Source: Actinoplanes derwentensis
GTDB taxonomy: Bacteria > Actinomycetota > Actinomycetes > Mycobacteriales > Micromonosporaceae
Direction: 5' to 3'
Length of the DNA stretch: 64,000 nt
Assembly (NCBI RefSeq): GCF_900104725.1
Contig: NZ_LT629758.1
Span: forward strand, 9,138,001 to 9,202,000
Part shown: one piece after another, positions 17,542-26,931 of the stretch
Position numbering within the stretch: position 1 is the first letter of the stretch
How the letters are laid out: each line of letters begins with the position of its first letter
Program-made: the position numbers and the translations under genes
Notes under the pieces: generated by a model
What the model was told of the DNA's origin: nothing
The model's input: only the letters and a program-made list of their open reading frames with translations
Databases searched by the model: none

Positions 17542-18547
17542 TGCTCTCCCGCACCACCAGTTTGTAGGGGGTCCGCAGCTCGAGACCGGGCGGCGGGCTC
17601 TCGCTGGTGATGCGCAGCAGCAGCCGTTCCACGGCGGTCGCCGCGATCGCCTCCTTGTCCGGGGAGATCGTGGTGATCGTCGGGTTGGAGAACCGGCCGT
17701 CCTCGATGTCGTCGTACCCGATCACCGCGATGTCCTCGGGCACCCGCAGACCACGCGACACGATGGTCCGGATGGCGCCGAGCGCGACCAGGTCGGAGTA
17801 GCAGAAGACCGCGTCCGGTGGCTCGGCCAGGCCGAGCAGGTGCTCCATGGCCCGGGCGCCGTCCGGCCGGTTGAACCGGGGCGTACTGATGATCAGGTCT
17901 TCGCGCGGGGTCAGGCCGCGGGCCGTGTGCGCCTCCCGGAAGCCCCGGGTGCGCCGCTGCGCGGCCTCACCGGTGGCGTACGGCTGGTCGCCGATCGCCG
18001 CGATCCGCTGCCGTCCGAGATCGATCAGATGCTCGGTGGCCAGCCGGGACGCGGCCACATCGTCTATCCCGACGTGGTCGAAGCTGCCGTCGCTGGCGCG
18101 CTCGCCGAGGATGACCAGCGGCAGGGAACGGTCGCGGTCGGCGAGGGCCTGCTGATCGAGGCCGAGCGGGCTGAAGATGACGCCGTCGAAGAGCAGCCGC
18201 CGCGAGCCGTGGGCGATGAACGCCCGCTCGTGTTCCGGGTCGCCGTCGGTCTGGTCGATCAAAACGTTATAGCCGCTGACCCGGGCCGCCCGGATGACGC
18301 TCTGCAACAACTCGGAGAAGTAGGGGGTGTCCAGGTACGGCACCACCACGGCGATCTGGCCCGACTTTCCCTGCGCCAGGTTGCGCGCCAGGACGTTGGG
18401 TCGATATCCGAGTTCGTCAACCGCGCGCTGAACACGCTCTCTCGTACGCTCCGTGACATTGGCATAGCCGTTGACCACGTTGGAGACGGTTCTGCTCGAT
18501 ACGCCGGCCAGCTCCGCGACGTCACGCAGAGTGACTTCTCGACGCAT
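17516..18547 (-). CDS. LacI-family transcriptional repressor of arabinoside operon
   Basis: 343 residues. The N-terminal helix-turn-helix TLRDVAELAGVSSRTVSNVV and hinge helix RPNVLARNLA are followed by a periplasmic-binding-protein-like sensor domain. ATG 18547 is chosen because GGGAGG lies just upstream; the frame extends a further 8 codons. It is divergent from the sugar ABC transporter/GH51 operon and almost certainly represses it, with the 18-bp palindrome at 18623-18640 as operator. The inducer is probably arabinose or an arabino-oligosaccharide, judged from the neighbouring GH51 gene. Confidence 0.9.
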   Translation of the reverse strand: MRREVTLRDVAELAGVSSRTVSNVVNGYANVTERTRERVQRAVDELGYRPNVLARNLAQGKSGQIAVVVPYLDTPYFSELLQSVIRAARVSGYNVLIDQTDGDPEHERAFIAHGSRRLLFDGVIFSPLGLDQQALADRDRSLPLVILGERASDGSFDHVGIDDVAASRLATEHLIDLGRQRIAAIGDQPYATGEAAQRRTRGFREAHTARGLTPREDLIISTPRFNRPDGARAMEHLLGLAEPPDAVFCYSDLVALGAIRTIVSRGLRVPEDIAVIGYDDIEDGRFSNPTITTISPDKEAIAATAVERLLLRITSESPPPGLELRTPYKLVVRESTTGRVSPR

Positions 18548-18622
18548 TTTGCCTCCCTCTGCCCGCCCCAAGTTTCCGGCAGGTTACCCCTTGCCGTCGC
18601 TCAGGCGTCCGTGCATGCTGTG

Positions 18623-18640
18623 TTTTGCAGCGCTGCAAAA
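18623..18640. promoter_or_regulatory. LacI-type operator
   Basis: TTTTGCAGCGCTGCAAAA is a perfect 18-bp palindrome with the central CG of LacI-family sites. It lies in the 259-base divergent region between the LacI gene (18547) and the binding-protein gene (18807), well placed to control both. Confidence 0.8.
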
Positions 18641-18806
18641 GCGTAGCAACATCGTCCGCCGGATCGCTGAGAACCAATTCGGCGGCGCGAGAAAGGCCTT
18701 TTCGGCCGACCCCCGGTGTGCCAGCACCGGAGGCCGGCTCTCTGAGCCCTGGACCGGCTCAGACCTGATCAACTGGATACGCATCTACTCGAACTGTGAG
18801 GACCCA

Positions 18807-20153
18807 GTGAACCTCAGCAAACTTAGCGCACCCCGAGTCAGCCGGCGATCACTTGTGGCGGCCGTCGCGGCGACTGCCCTGGCGCTGACCGGGTGCAGCA
18901 GCGGCGGCGGTGACGAGCCGGCCGAGAAGCCGACCGGCCCGGTCACCATCAAGGTCTGGGCGTGGTACCCGGAGTTCCAGGGTGTCGTCGACCTGTTCAA
19001 CTCCACCCACTCCGACATCAAGATCGAGTGGACGAACGCGGGCACCGGCCAGGACCAGTACACCAAGCTCCAGACCGCGCTGAAAGCCGGTAAGGGCGCG
19101 CCGGACGTGGCGATGCTCGAACTCCAGGAGATCCCCACCTTCCAGCTCACCAAGCACCTGGTGGACCTGGGCAAGTACGGCGCGAACGACGTCAAGGGCG
19201 ACTACGTCGACTGGGCGTGGAAGCAGGTCAGCTCCGGCGACCAGGTCTACGCGATCCCGGTCGACGCGGGCCCGATGGCGATGATGTACCGCGACGACAT
19301 CTTCAAGAAGTACAACCTGACCGTCCCGACCACCTGGGACGAGTACAAGGCGCAGGCCGAGAAGCTGAAGACCGCCTCGGCCGGCAAGTCCTTCATCACC
19401 GACTTCGGCGCTAACGACGGCGGCTTCCTCAGCGGCCTGTTCTGGCAGGCCGGCGCCCAGCCGTACAGCTACGACCTGGCCAACCCGGCGAACATCGGCG
19501 TGAACCTGGCCAGCGCCGAGGCCAAGAAGGTCATCTCGTACTGGGAGGGCCTGGTCAACGGCGGTCTGGCCGACACCACCGCCTTCCACACCACGGACTT
19601 CTACAACGGCCTCGGCTCGGAGAAGTACGCCACCTACATCGCGGCCGGCTGGGGTCCCGGTTACATCCAGGCCAACGCCGCCAAGTCGTCCGGCAAGTGG
19701 AAGGTCGCGCCGCTGCCGCAGTGGGTGGCCGGCGAGAACAAGCAGGGTGACTGGGGCGGCTCGTCGTTCGCCGTGACCGACCAGGCGAAGTACCCGGATA
19801 TCGCGGCCAAGGTCGCCATGGAGATCTTCGGCGCGAAGAACACCGAGGCCTGGAAGATCGGCATCGACAAGGCGTTCCTCTTCCCGACCGCCACCCCGAT
19901 CCTGGAGTCGGACACCTTCAAGAACAAGGAGTACGAGTTCTTCGGCGGCCAGAAGGTCAACGAGGTCTTCGTCCCGGCGTACAACGCGATCGGCCCGTTC
20001 GCCTGGAGCCCGTTCAACAGCTACAACTTCAACCAGCTGACGACCGGACTGAACCAGGCGATCGAGAACAAGACCTCCTGGACGGCGTCGCTGGACGCGG
20101 CCCAGGCGAACGTCAAGACCTACGCCACCCAGCAGGGTTTCCAGGTCCAGTAA
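18807..20153 (+). CDS. Sugar ABC transporter substrate-binding lipoprotein
   Basis: 448 residues. A signal peptide with twin Arg-Arg start (SRRSLVAAV) and lipobox ALTGC places the lipid-anchored Cys at residue 30. The mature part is a cluster-1 family solute-binding protein (TIKVWAWYPEFQGVVDLFN, PVDAGPMAMMYRDDIF). The GTG start at 18807 has GAGGA just upstream. It is the first gene of a four-gene operon with two permeases and GH51. No ATPase gene is present, so a shared MsiK-type ATPase encoded elsewhere is expected. The likely ligand is an arabino-oligosaccharide. Confidence 0.92.
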   Translation: MNLSKLSAPRVSRRSLVAAVAATALALTGCSSGGGDEPAEKPTGPVTIKVWAWYPEFQGVVDLFNSTHSDIKIEWTNAGTGQDQYTKLQTALKAGKGAPDVAMLELQEIPTFQLTKHLVDLGKYGANDVKGDYVDWAWKQVSSGDQVYAIPVDAGPMAMMYRDDIFKKYNLTVPTTWDEYKAQAEKLKTASAGKSFITDFGANDGGFLSGLFWQAGAQPYSYDLANPANIGVNLASAEAKKVISYWEGLVNGGLADTTAFHTTDFYNGLGSEKYATYIAAGWGPGYIQANAAKSSGKWKVAPLPQWVAGENKQGDWGGSSFAVTDQAKYPDIAAKVAMEIFGAKNTEAWKIGIDKAFLFPTATPILESDTFKNKEYEFFGGQKVNEVFVPAYNAIGPFAWSPFNSYNFNQLTTGLNQAIENKTSWTASLDAAQANVKTYATQQGFQVQ

Positions 20154-21070
20154 TGACCGAGGTCCAGACTCCCCCCGCGGCCGTTTCGGCGGCCGCGGGG
20201 CCTTCGGTGAAAAGATCCCGTTGGCGGGAGGCCGCGACCGGCTGGCTGTTCGTGCTGCCGTTCGCAGTGCTCCTGGTCGCGTTCCTGCTGCTGCCGATGG
20301 CGTACGCGTTCAAGATCAGCCTCTACCGTTCGACCCTGATCGGTGGGGAGGTCTTCGCCCTCTTCGACAACTACAAGCAGGCGATCGACGACCCGCTGGT
20401 CCGTGAGGGCGTGGTCCGGGTCCTGGTCTTCGGCCTGATCCAGACTCCGGTGATGATCGGGATCGCGCTGCTCGCGGCGCTGCTGATCGACGCCGCCACC
20501 TCCCGGTTCTCCCGGATCTTCCGGCTCGCGGCCTTCGTGCCGTACGCCGTTCCGGTGGTCATCGGCACCCTGATGTGGGGCTTCCTCTACAGCGACAGCA
20601 TCGGCCCGTTCTCCGGCCTGGGCATCGACTTCGTCTCCAGCGACACGGTGCTGGCGTCGCTGGGCAACATCGTGACCTGGCAGTGGGCCGGTTACAACAT
20701 GATCGTCCTGTACGCGGCGCTGCAGGGCCTGCCTCGGGAGATCTACGAGTCGGCCCGCATCGACGGGGCTGGCGAGGTGCAGATCGCGCTCCGGATCAAG
20801 ACCCCGATGATCTCCTCGGCCCTGATCCTGGCCACCCTCTTCACGATCATGGGCACGCTCCAGTTCTTCACCGAGCCGCTGATCCTCCAGCCGCTCAACC
20901 CGGGAGCGATCACCCAGCACTACACACCCAACGTGTACGCCTACAACCAGGCGTTCTCGTTCCAGCAGTACAACTACTCGGCGGCGATCTCGTTCCTGCT
21001 CGGAGCGGTGGTCTTCATCGGGTCCTACATCTTCCTGTTCGCCACCCGGAAGAGGAGTGCGTTGCGATGA
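20153..21070 (+). CDS. Sugar ABC transporter permease (MalF-like)
   Basis: 305 residues with six predicted membrane segments and the cytoplasmic EAA loop (EIYESARIDGAGEVQIALRI) that contacts the ATPase. The ATG shares its A with the TAA stop of the binding-protein gene. A short Ala/Pro-rich N-terminal tail precedes the first helix. It forms a heterodimer with the next gene product. Confidence 0.92.
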   Translation: MTEVQTPPAAVSAAAGPSVKRSRWREAATGWLFVLPFAVLLVAFLLLPMAYAFKISLYRSTLIGGEVFALFDNYKQAIDDPLVREGVVRVLVFGLIQTPVMIGIALLAALLIDAATSRFSRIFRLAAFVPYAVPVVIGTLMWGFLYSDSIGPFSGLGIDFVSSDTVLASLGNIVTWQWAGYNMIVLYAALQGLPREIYESARIDGAGEVQIALRIKTPMISSALILATLFTIMGTLQFFTEPLILQPLNPGAITQHYTPNVYAYNQAFSFQQYNYSAAISFLLGAVVFIGSYIFLFATRKRSALR

Positions 21071-21912
21071 ACCTTAAGAAGGGTAACGTCGCCGCCCACC
21101 TCGCGATGGGCCTGATGGCGATCTACTTCCTGCTGCCGTTCTGGTGGCTGCTGGTGGCCGCGACCAAGGACAACGACGCGCTCTTCCAGTCCTCGTCGCT
21201 CTGGTTCGACGGGTTCAACCTGGTCGAGAACCTCAAGCTGCTGTTCAGCCAGGAGAACGGGATCTTCCTGACCTGGCTGCGCAACTCGGCGTTCTACGCG
21301 GTGGTCAGCGGGGTCGGCGCGACCGCGATCTCGGCCCTGGCCGGGTACGCCTTCGCCAAGCTGCGCTTCCCCGGCCGCAACGCCCTGTTCTCGCTGCTCC
21401 TCGGCCTGATCATGGTGCCGGCCACGGCGCTGGTGCTGCCCACCTACCTGCTGATGTCGCAGGCCGACCTGATCGACACGATCTGGGCGGTGATCCTGCC
21501 GTCGCTGCTCAACCCGTTCGGCGTCTACCTGCTGCGGGTGTACGTGCACGACTCGATCCCGGAGGAGATGCTCGAAGCGGCCCGGATCGACGGCGCCGGC
21601 GAGTTCCGGGTGTTCACCAGTGTCGCGCTGCCGGCGATGAAACCGGCCCTGGTCACCGTGCTGCTGTTCAGCATGGTCGCGTCCTGGAACAACTTCTTCC
21701 TGCCTCTGGTCATGTTGAGCAACGACGATCTCTACCCGCTCACCGTCGGGCTCCGGGCCTGGTACATGTCGGCGATCATGGGCAACGGCGGAGCGGCGAC
21801 CTTCAACGTGATCATCACCGGGGCGCTGGTCGCCATCGTCCCGCTGATCGTGGCCTTCCTGATGTTGCAGCGGTACTGGCGAGGTGGCCTGACCATCGGC
21901 TCCGTCAAGTAA
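21067..21912 (+). CDS. Sugar ABC transporter permease (MalG-like)
   Basis: 281 residues with six predicted membrane segments; EAA loop EEMLEAARIDGAGEFRVFTS. The start ATG overlaps the stop of the upstream permease (ATGA). It pairs with the MalF-like permease in a carbohydrate importer. Confidence 0.92.
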   Translation: MNLKKGNVAAHLAMGLMAIYFLLPFWWLLVAATKDNDALFQSSSLWFDGFNLVENLKLLFSQENGIFLTWLRNSAFYAVVSGVGATAISALAGYAFAKLRFPGRNALFSLLLGLIMVPATALVLPTYLLMSQADLIDTIWAVILPSLLNPFGVYLLRVYVHDSIPEEMLEAARIDGAGEFRVFTSVALPAMKPALVTVLLFSMVASWNNFFLPLVMLSNDDLYPLTVGLRAWYMSAIMGNGGAATFNVIITGALVAIVPLIVAFLMLQRYWRGGLTIGSVK

Positions 21913-21937
21913 CTTTCTCCATGTAAAGGGTAAAACC

Positions 21938-23458
21938 ATGCTCCGTGCGCGTGTTGTTTTGAATCCGGCTGCCGTGGTGGCGCCGGTCAGCCGCCGGACC
22001 TTCGGCTCGTTCGTCGAGCACATGGGCCGCTGTGTCTACACCGGTATCTACGAGCCGGGTCACCCGCTCGCCGACGAGGACGGCTTCCGGACCGACGTGC
22101 TGGCGCTGGCCCGCGAGCTGGGCGTCACGATGGTCCGCTACCCCGGTGGCAACTTCGTCTCCGGTTACCGCTGGGAGGACGGCGTCGGCCCGCGCGACCA
22201 GCGCCCCCGCCGGCGGGACCTGGCCTGGCGCAGCATCGAGACCAACGAGGTAGGCATCGACGAGTTCGCCAAGTGGGCGGCCAAAGCCGACGTCGAGATC
22301 ATGTACGCGGTCAACCTCGGCACCCGTGGGGTGCAGGAGGCGCTCGACGTCCACGAGTACGTCAACCACCCCGAGGGCACCGCGATCTCCGAGCAGCGCC
22401 GGGCCAACGGTGCCGAGAAGCCGTACGGCATCAAGCTCTGGTGTCTCGGCAACGAGCTGGACGGACCCTGGCAGACCGGGCACAAGACCCCGGAGGAGTA
22501 CGGGCTGCTCGCCGCCAGCACGGCCCGGGCCCTGCGCTCGGCCGAACCCGATCTCGAACTGGTGGCCTGCGGCAGTTCCAGCTCCACGATGCCGACGTTC
22601 GGCACCTGGGAGTCGACGGTGCTGGAGCACGCGTACGACGTGGTCGATTATGTGTCCTGTCACGCGTACTACGAGGAGCACGACGGCGACCTGGGCTCGT
22701 TCCTGGCGTCCGCGGTCGACATGGACTTCTTCGTGAACAGCATCGTGGCCACCGCCGACGCGGTCGGTGCCCGGCTGAAGAGCACCAAGAAGATCAACCT
22801 GTCGTTCGACGAGTGGAACGTCTGGTACCTGTCGCGTTTCCAGAACGCCCCGCTCCCCGAGGAGTGGAAGGTCGCCCCGCCGGTCATCGAGGACCGCTAC
22901 AACGTGGCCGACGCGATCGTGGTCGGCAACCTGCTGATCTCGCTGCTGCGGCACAGCGACCGGGTCACCGCGGCCTGCCAGGCGCAGCTGGTCAACGTGA
23001 TCGCCCCGATCATGACCGAGCCGGGCGGCCCGGCGTGGAAGCAGACCATCTTCCACCCGTTCGCCAAGACCGCAGCCCTGGCCAAGGGCGACGTGCTGCG
23101 CCTGCACATCGACGCCCCGACCTACGAGACCGGCAAGTACGGCACCGCCCCGCTGGTCGACGCGGTCGCCACTCACGACCCGTCCACCGGCGACGTGACG
23201 GTCTTCGCGGTCAACCGGGACGTGGCGAACCCGGTCGAGTTCACCGTCGACCTGAGCGCCTTCACCGAGACGGGGGAGCTCATCGTCGCCGAGTCGTGGA
23301 CTCTCACCGACGACGACGTCTACGCCAGCAACACCAAGGAGGACCCGGAGCGGGTCGTGCTGCGCCCCTTCGACACGATCGTCGTCGACGGCGGCACCGC
23401 CACGATCACGCTGCCCAAGGTCTCCTGGAACGCGATCCGTTTCACCCGCGCCGCCTGA
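21938..23458 (+). CDS. Alpha-L-arabinofuranosidase, GH51
   Basis: 506 residues, cytoplasmic (no signal peptide), removing terminal arabinofuranosyl units from imported arabino-oligosaccharides. GH51 signatures: RRTFGSFVEHMGRCVYTGIY at the N-terminus, VTMVRYPGGNFVSGY, the acid/base E173 in WCLGNELDGPW, and the nucleophile E292 in SFDEWNVWY. A C-terminal beta-sandwich follows. It starts 26 bases after the permease stop, making it the last gene of the LacI-controlled operon, which ends in a 17-bp hairpin. Confidence 0.95.
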   Translation: MLRARVVLNPAAVVAPVSRRTFGSFVEHMGRCVYTGIYEPGHPLADEDGFRTDVLALARELGVTMVRYPGGNFVSGYRWEDGVGPRDQRPRRRDLAWRSIETNEVGIDEFAKWAAKADVEIMYAVNLGTRGVQEALDVHEYVNHPEGTAISEQRRANGAEKPYGIKLWCLGNELDGPWQTGHKTPEEYGLLAASTARALRSAEPDLELVACGSSSSTMPTFGTWESTVLEHAYDVVDYVSCHAYYEEHDGDLGSFLASAVDMDFFVNSIVATADAVGARLKSTKKINLSFDEWNVWYLSRFQNAPLPEEWKVAPPVIEDRYNVADAIVVGNLLISLLRHSDRVTAACQAQLVNVIAPIMTEPGGPAWKQTIFHPFAKTAALAKGDVLRLHIDAPTYETGKYGTAPLVDAVATHDPSTGDVTVFAVNRDVANPVEFTVDLSAFTETGELIVAESWTLTDDDVYASNTKEDPERVVLRPFDTIVVDGGTATITLPKVSWNAIRFTRAA

Positions 23459-23459
23459 C

Positions 23460-23505
23460 TTTCCGATCCCGGCCGAGGAAAAGTGTTATCGGCCGGGATC
23501 GGAAA
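23460..23505 (+). terminator. Terminator of the arabinoside operon
   Basis: A perfect 17-bp stem: 23460-23476 (TTTCCGATCCCGGCCGA) pairs with 23489-23505, with a 12-base loop, starting 2 bases after the GH51 stop. Confidence 0.85.
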
Positions 23506-23615
23506 TCGTCAGAAATTTAGACCTTAAAGCAAGATTAAAGCCTCTGGGACAGCGGATTTCCGCAGGTGATGATGGCGGGCGTTCACCTGTGTCTGCTTTC
23601 GGAGGTCGCACCCCC

Positions 23616-25250
23616 ATGCGCCGTAAAAGGAGCTTGATCCTGGCCTCGGCGGCCACGGTCGCCGCGCTCGCCACCGCCTGGATAGCCCTGCCCGCCTCGG
23701 CTGCCGCGCCCACCGCCACCCTGCGGACGGTCTCCGACTGGGGCTCCGGATGGCAGGACGAGGTGACCGTGACGAACTCCGGAACGTCCACCATGACGTC
23801 CTGGAAAGTGGAATTCGATCTGCCCGCCGGAGGCTCGGTCGGCAGTTTCTGGGAAGCCGACATGGCCGCCTCCGGCAGTCACCGGACATTCAGCAGCCGC
23901 TCCTGGAACGGCACCCTTCCGGTCGGTGCGAGCGTGACGTTCGGTTTTGTCGGTGCGGGCGCGCAGCCGGTCAACTGCAAGCTGAACGGCAACCCGTGCG
24001 CGGGCGGAGCGGTCGTCACGACACCGCCCACGACCGCCCCGACGACGGTGCCGACCACCCGGCCGACGACGGCGGCGCCCACGACCACGACTGCCGCTCC
24101 CACGACGGCACCGACCACACCTGCGGCCACCACACCGGCCCAGACCGTTCCGCCCGCGGGCGATCTGCTGCCGGTCACCCTGACCAACAACAGCGGCCGC
24201 AACCAGCCGGTCTTCGTCTACGTGCTCGGCGTCAACCTGCAGACTGGCAAGCTCGGCTACGTGAACGCGAGTGGCGCCTTCACCCCGTGGACCGGTGGCG
24301 GCCCGGTGCCGGTGCCGGCTCCGGACGTCGCGATCCCCGGCCCGGCCAACGGTTCCAGCACCACGATCAAGGTGCTGAAGAACCTCTCCGGCCGGATCTA
24401 CTTCTCCTTCGGCGAGAAGCTCGACTTCCGGCTCACCGGTGACGGTCTGGTCCAGCCCGCGCCGTGGGCCGGTGGCGACCCCAACCGGGACATCCTCTTC
24501 GACTGGAGCGAGTTCACCCTCAACGGTTCGGGCCTGTGGTTGAACAGTTCGCAGGTGGACATGTTCGCGGTGCCGCACGTCGTCTCGGTCACCGGCGGCA
24601 GTGGCAAGACCAGCAAGACCGGTGAGGTGGTGGCGGGCGGCCGGCAGAAGGTGATCGACGCGGTCAAGGCCAACCCGGACTTCGCCAAGAGTGTCGTCAC
24701 CGGCTCGGACGGCACCGTGCTGCGGGTGCTCGCCCCGGGCAAGGCCGCCGACGCGGGGCTGATGAGCCCGACCTACCTGGACTCCTACATCACCAGTGCG
24801 TGGAACGCGTACACGGCGAAGACCTTGACCGTGGTCCCGTTCGGGGACCGTCCGGACGTGAAGTACTCCGGGCGCACCGCCGGGAACGTCATGAACTTCA
24901 CCGACGGCACCGGCAGGACCGTGGCGTCGTTCACGAAACCGTCCACCGCGAACGTCTGGGGCTGCGACGGCGCGCTCGGTGCACCGAACGACCAGATCGT
25001 CGGCCCGATCGCCCGGACCCTGTGCGCGGCGCTGTGGCGGACCACGCTGGGAACCATCGACACCCAGCCCGGCGGTACGGCTGCCGACTTCTACCGGAGC
25101 GGCCCGGCCAACCCGTACGCGAAGGCCGTCCACGACCACATGATCGACGGCAAGGCCTACGCTTTCGCCTTCGACGACGTGCAGAACCAGGAGTCCCTGG
25201 TCCACGACGGGGACCCCCGCGCGGCAGGCATCACGCTCACCGCTTTCTGA
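23616..25250 (+). CDS. Secreted beta-1,3-glucanase, CBM2-linker-GH64
   Basis: 544 residues. Order: signal peptide (about 1-30); family 2 carbohydrate-binding module (31-128) with surface Trp residues and bracketing Cys; Thr/Pro/Ala linker (about 130-175); GH64 catalytic domain. In WSEFTLNGSGLWLNSSQVD, E299 and D315 are 16 residues apart, matching the catalytic pair of characterised laminaripentaose-producing GH64 enzymes. ATG 23616 has GGAGG upstream. A role in fungal cell-wall beta-1,3-glucan attack is likely; CBM2 may bind cellulose, chitin or xylan. Expressed alone between two strong hairpins. Confidence 0.93.
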   Translation: MRRKRSLILASAATVAALATAWIALPASAAAPTATLRTVSDWGSGWQDEVTVTNSGTSTMTSWKVEFDLPAGGSVGSFWEADMAASGSHRTFSSRSWNGTLPVGASVTFGFVGAGAQPVNCKLNGNPCAGGAVVTTPPTTAPTTVPTTRPTTAAPTTTTAAPTTAPTTPAATTPAQTVPPAGDLLPVTLTNNSGRNQPVFVYVLGVNLQTGKLGYVNASGAFTPWTGGGPVPVPAPDVAIPGPANGSSTTIKVLKNLSGRIYFSFGEKLDFRLTGDGLVQPAPWAGGDPNRDILFDWSEFTLNGSGLWLNSSQVDMFAVPHVVSVTGGSGKTSKTGEVVAGGRQKVIDAVKANPDFAKSVVTGSDGTVLRVLAPGKAADAGLMSPTYLDSYITSAWNAYTAKTLTVVPFGDRPDVKYSGRTAGNVMNFTDGTGRTVASFTKPSTANVWGCDGALGAPNDQIVGPIARTLCAALWRTTLGTIDTQPGGTAADFYRSGPANPYAKAVHDHMIDGKAYAFAFDDVQNQESLVHDGDPRAAGITLTAF

Positions 25251-25263
25251 TCATCTACATCGA

Positions 25264-25293
25264 CGAAGCCCACTCTGCAAAGAGTGGGCTTCG
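25264..25293 (+). terminator. Terminator after GH64 gene
   Basis: CGAAGCCCACTCT (25264-25276) and AGAGTGGGCTTCG (25281-25293) form a perfect 13-bp stem with a GCAA tetraloop, 13 bases after the stop codon. Confidence 0.85.
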
Positions 25294-25433
25294 TGCGCTA
25301 TGTGGCAACCATCACTTGGTGGTCATCTACGTATTTCTGCGCAGGCCGGGGCGTGTTCGGCCGTACACCGAACCCCTCGCGGCGCCGAACGCAAGTTTCC
25401 TTCAGGTGTCCGGCCGGTTAGCCTCCCCTCAGG

Positions 25434-25452
25434 TTAGGTAAGGTTTACCTTA
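25434..25452. promoter_or_regulatory. Iron box (DmdR1/IdeR-type) for the siderophore operon
   Basis: TTAGGTAAGGTTTACCTTA is a 19-bp imperfect dyad close to the actinobacterial iron-box consensus (TTAGGTTAGGCTAACCTAA). It ends 12 bases before the TTG start of the decarboxylase, so iron-loaded DtxR-family repressor would block transcription. A second TTAG motif lies just upstream (25418-25421). Confidence 0.85.
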
Positions 25453-25464
25453 TTGGAGGCCCCG

Positions 25465-26931
25465 TTGGAGCGGTCCGATTCCCCGCATCTGTTTTCCGCG
25501 TCAACGCTGGACGTCTATACGTCCGGCGTGTGGCACGCGTCGGCACTGCTGGCCGACAGGGTGAAGGCAGTGCGGCAGCCGTACTCCGGCGCCACCGTCA
25601 CCGAGCTGCAGGAACAGGTCGACGCCGTCGACCTCGACCAGCCGCTCGGCGACACCGGAGCGGCACTGCACGAAGTCGCCCGGCTCTACCTGGACAACGC
25701 CGTCTGGTTCCACGAGCCCACCTACGTCGCCCACCTGAACTGTCCGGTCGCGCTCCCCGCGCTCAGCGCCGAAGTGCTGATCTCCGCGGTGAACTCGTCG
25801 GTGGACACCTGGGACCAGAGCACCGCGGGCACCCTCATCGAACGCCGCCTGATCGACTGGACGGCCGGCCGGATCGGTTTCGGCCCGGGCGCCGACGGCA
25901 TCTTCACCAGCGGCGGCACCCAGTCCAACCTGCAGGCCCTGCTGCTGGCCCGCGAGGAGGCCCTCTCCGTTCATCAGGATCGAAGCGCCATCCCCCGGCT
26001 GCGGATCTTCGCCACCACCCAGAGCCACTTCAGCGTCAGCAAGTCGGCCGGGATCCTCGGCATGTCGGCCGACGCGGTGATCGGCGTCGCCACCGACCAC
26101 ACCGGAAAGATGGACGCTGCGGCCCTGACCGTCGCGATCGACGACGCCCGCCGGGACGGGGGCATCCCGATGGCCGTCGTCGCCACCGCGGGCACCACCG
26201 ATCTGGGCCGGATCGACCCGGTCGCGGAGATCGCCGCCATCTGCGAGCGACAGGGCATCTGGTTGCACGTGGACGCCGCGTACGGCTGTGGCCTGCTCGT
26301 CTCCACCCGCCGCCGGCACCTGCTGGACGGCATCGAACGCGCCGACTCGGTGACCGTGGACTTCCACAAGAGCTACTTCCAGCCGGTCAGCTCCAGCGCC
26401 ATCGTGGTGCGCCGGGGCGAGACGATGCGCCGGATCGCGGTGCACGCCGACTACCTCAACCCACGGACGGCGGCCCTGCCGAACCAGGTCGACAAGAGTC
26501 TGCAGACCACCCGCCGGTTCGACGCCCTGAAACTGTGGATGACGCTGCGGACCATGGGCTCCGACCAGATCGGCGACATGTTCGACGCCGTGGTCGACCG
26601 GGCGCACGACGTACACACGCTGATCACCGCCGACCCGGACTTCGAGGCGGCCGCCGAGCCGACCCTCAGCACGGTCCTCTTCCGCTATCGGCCGGGGCAG
26701 CTGAGTGTCGCCGAGTGCGACGAGCTGATGCCGAGACTGCGGCAGCGGCTCTTCTACGGCGGGCGCGCGATCGTCGCCGGCACCACCATCGGCGGCCACT
26801 ACTGGCTCAAGTTCACCCTGCTCAACCCGAACACCACGATGGACAACCTGCGCGACGTGCTGGACCTGATCCGGGGGATCGGGCGCGAGATGACCGGCGA
26901 ACGCGACGAGGCCGCGGCGGTGATGGCCTGA
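25465..26931 (+). CDS. desA: PLP-dependent lysine decarboxylase, DesA-like
   Basis: 488 residues; group II pyridoxal-phosphate decarboxylase expected to make cadaverine from lysine as the first step of desferrioxamine-type siderophore synthesis. PLP-fold motifs: FTSGGTQSNLQALL, HVDAAYGCG, and the Schiff-base Lys (about K302) in VDFHKSYFQP. The start is taken as TTG 25465, with GGAGG 5 bases upstream; TTG 25453 is in frame but lies before that ribosome site. First gene of a five-gene run under an iron box. Substrate choice (lysine, not glutamate or aromatic amino acid) is inferred from the desB and desD-like neighbours. Confidence 0.9.
   Translation: MERSDSPHLFSASTLDVYTSGVWHASALLADRVKAVRQPYSGATVTELQEQVDAVDLDQPLGDTGAALHEVARLYLDNAVWFHEPTYVAHLNCPVALPALSAEVLISAVNSSVDTWDQSTAGTLIERRLIDWTAGRIGFGPGADGIFTSGGTQSNLQALLLAREEALSVHQDRSAIPRLRIFATTQSHFSVSKSAGILGMSADAVIGVATDHTGKMDAAALTVAIDDARRDGGIPMAVVATAGTTDLGRIDPVAEIAAICERQGIWLHVDAAYGCGLLVSTRRRHLLDGIERADSVTVDFHKSYFQPVSSSAIVVRRGETMRRIAVHADYLNPRTAALPNQVDKSLQTTRRFDALKLWMTLRTMGSDQIGDMFDAVVDRAHDVHTLITADPDFEAAAEPTLSTVLFRYRPGQLSVAECDELMPRLRQRLFYGGRAIVAGTTIGGHYWLKFTLLNPNTTMDNLRDVLDLIRGIGREMTGERDEAAAVMA

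Noticed and set aside
24001..24140. Possible tandem DNA repeat
   Set aside because: The repetitive sequence is the Thr/Pro/Ala linker between CBM2 and GH64 and is a protein-level feature.
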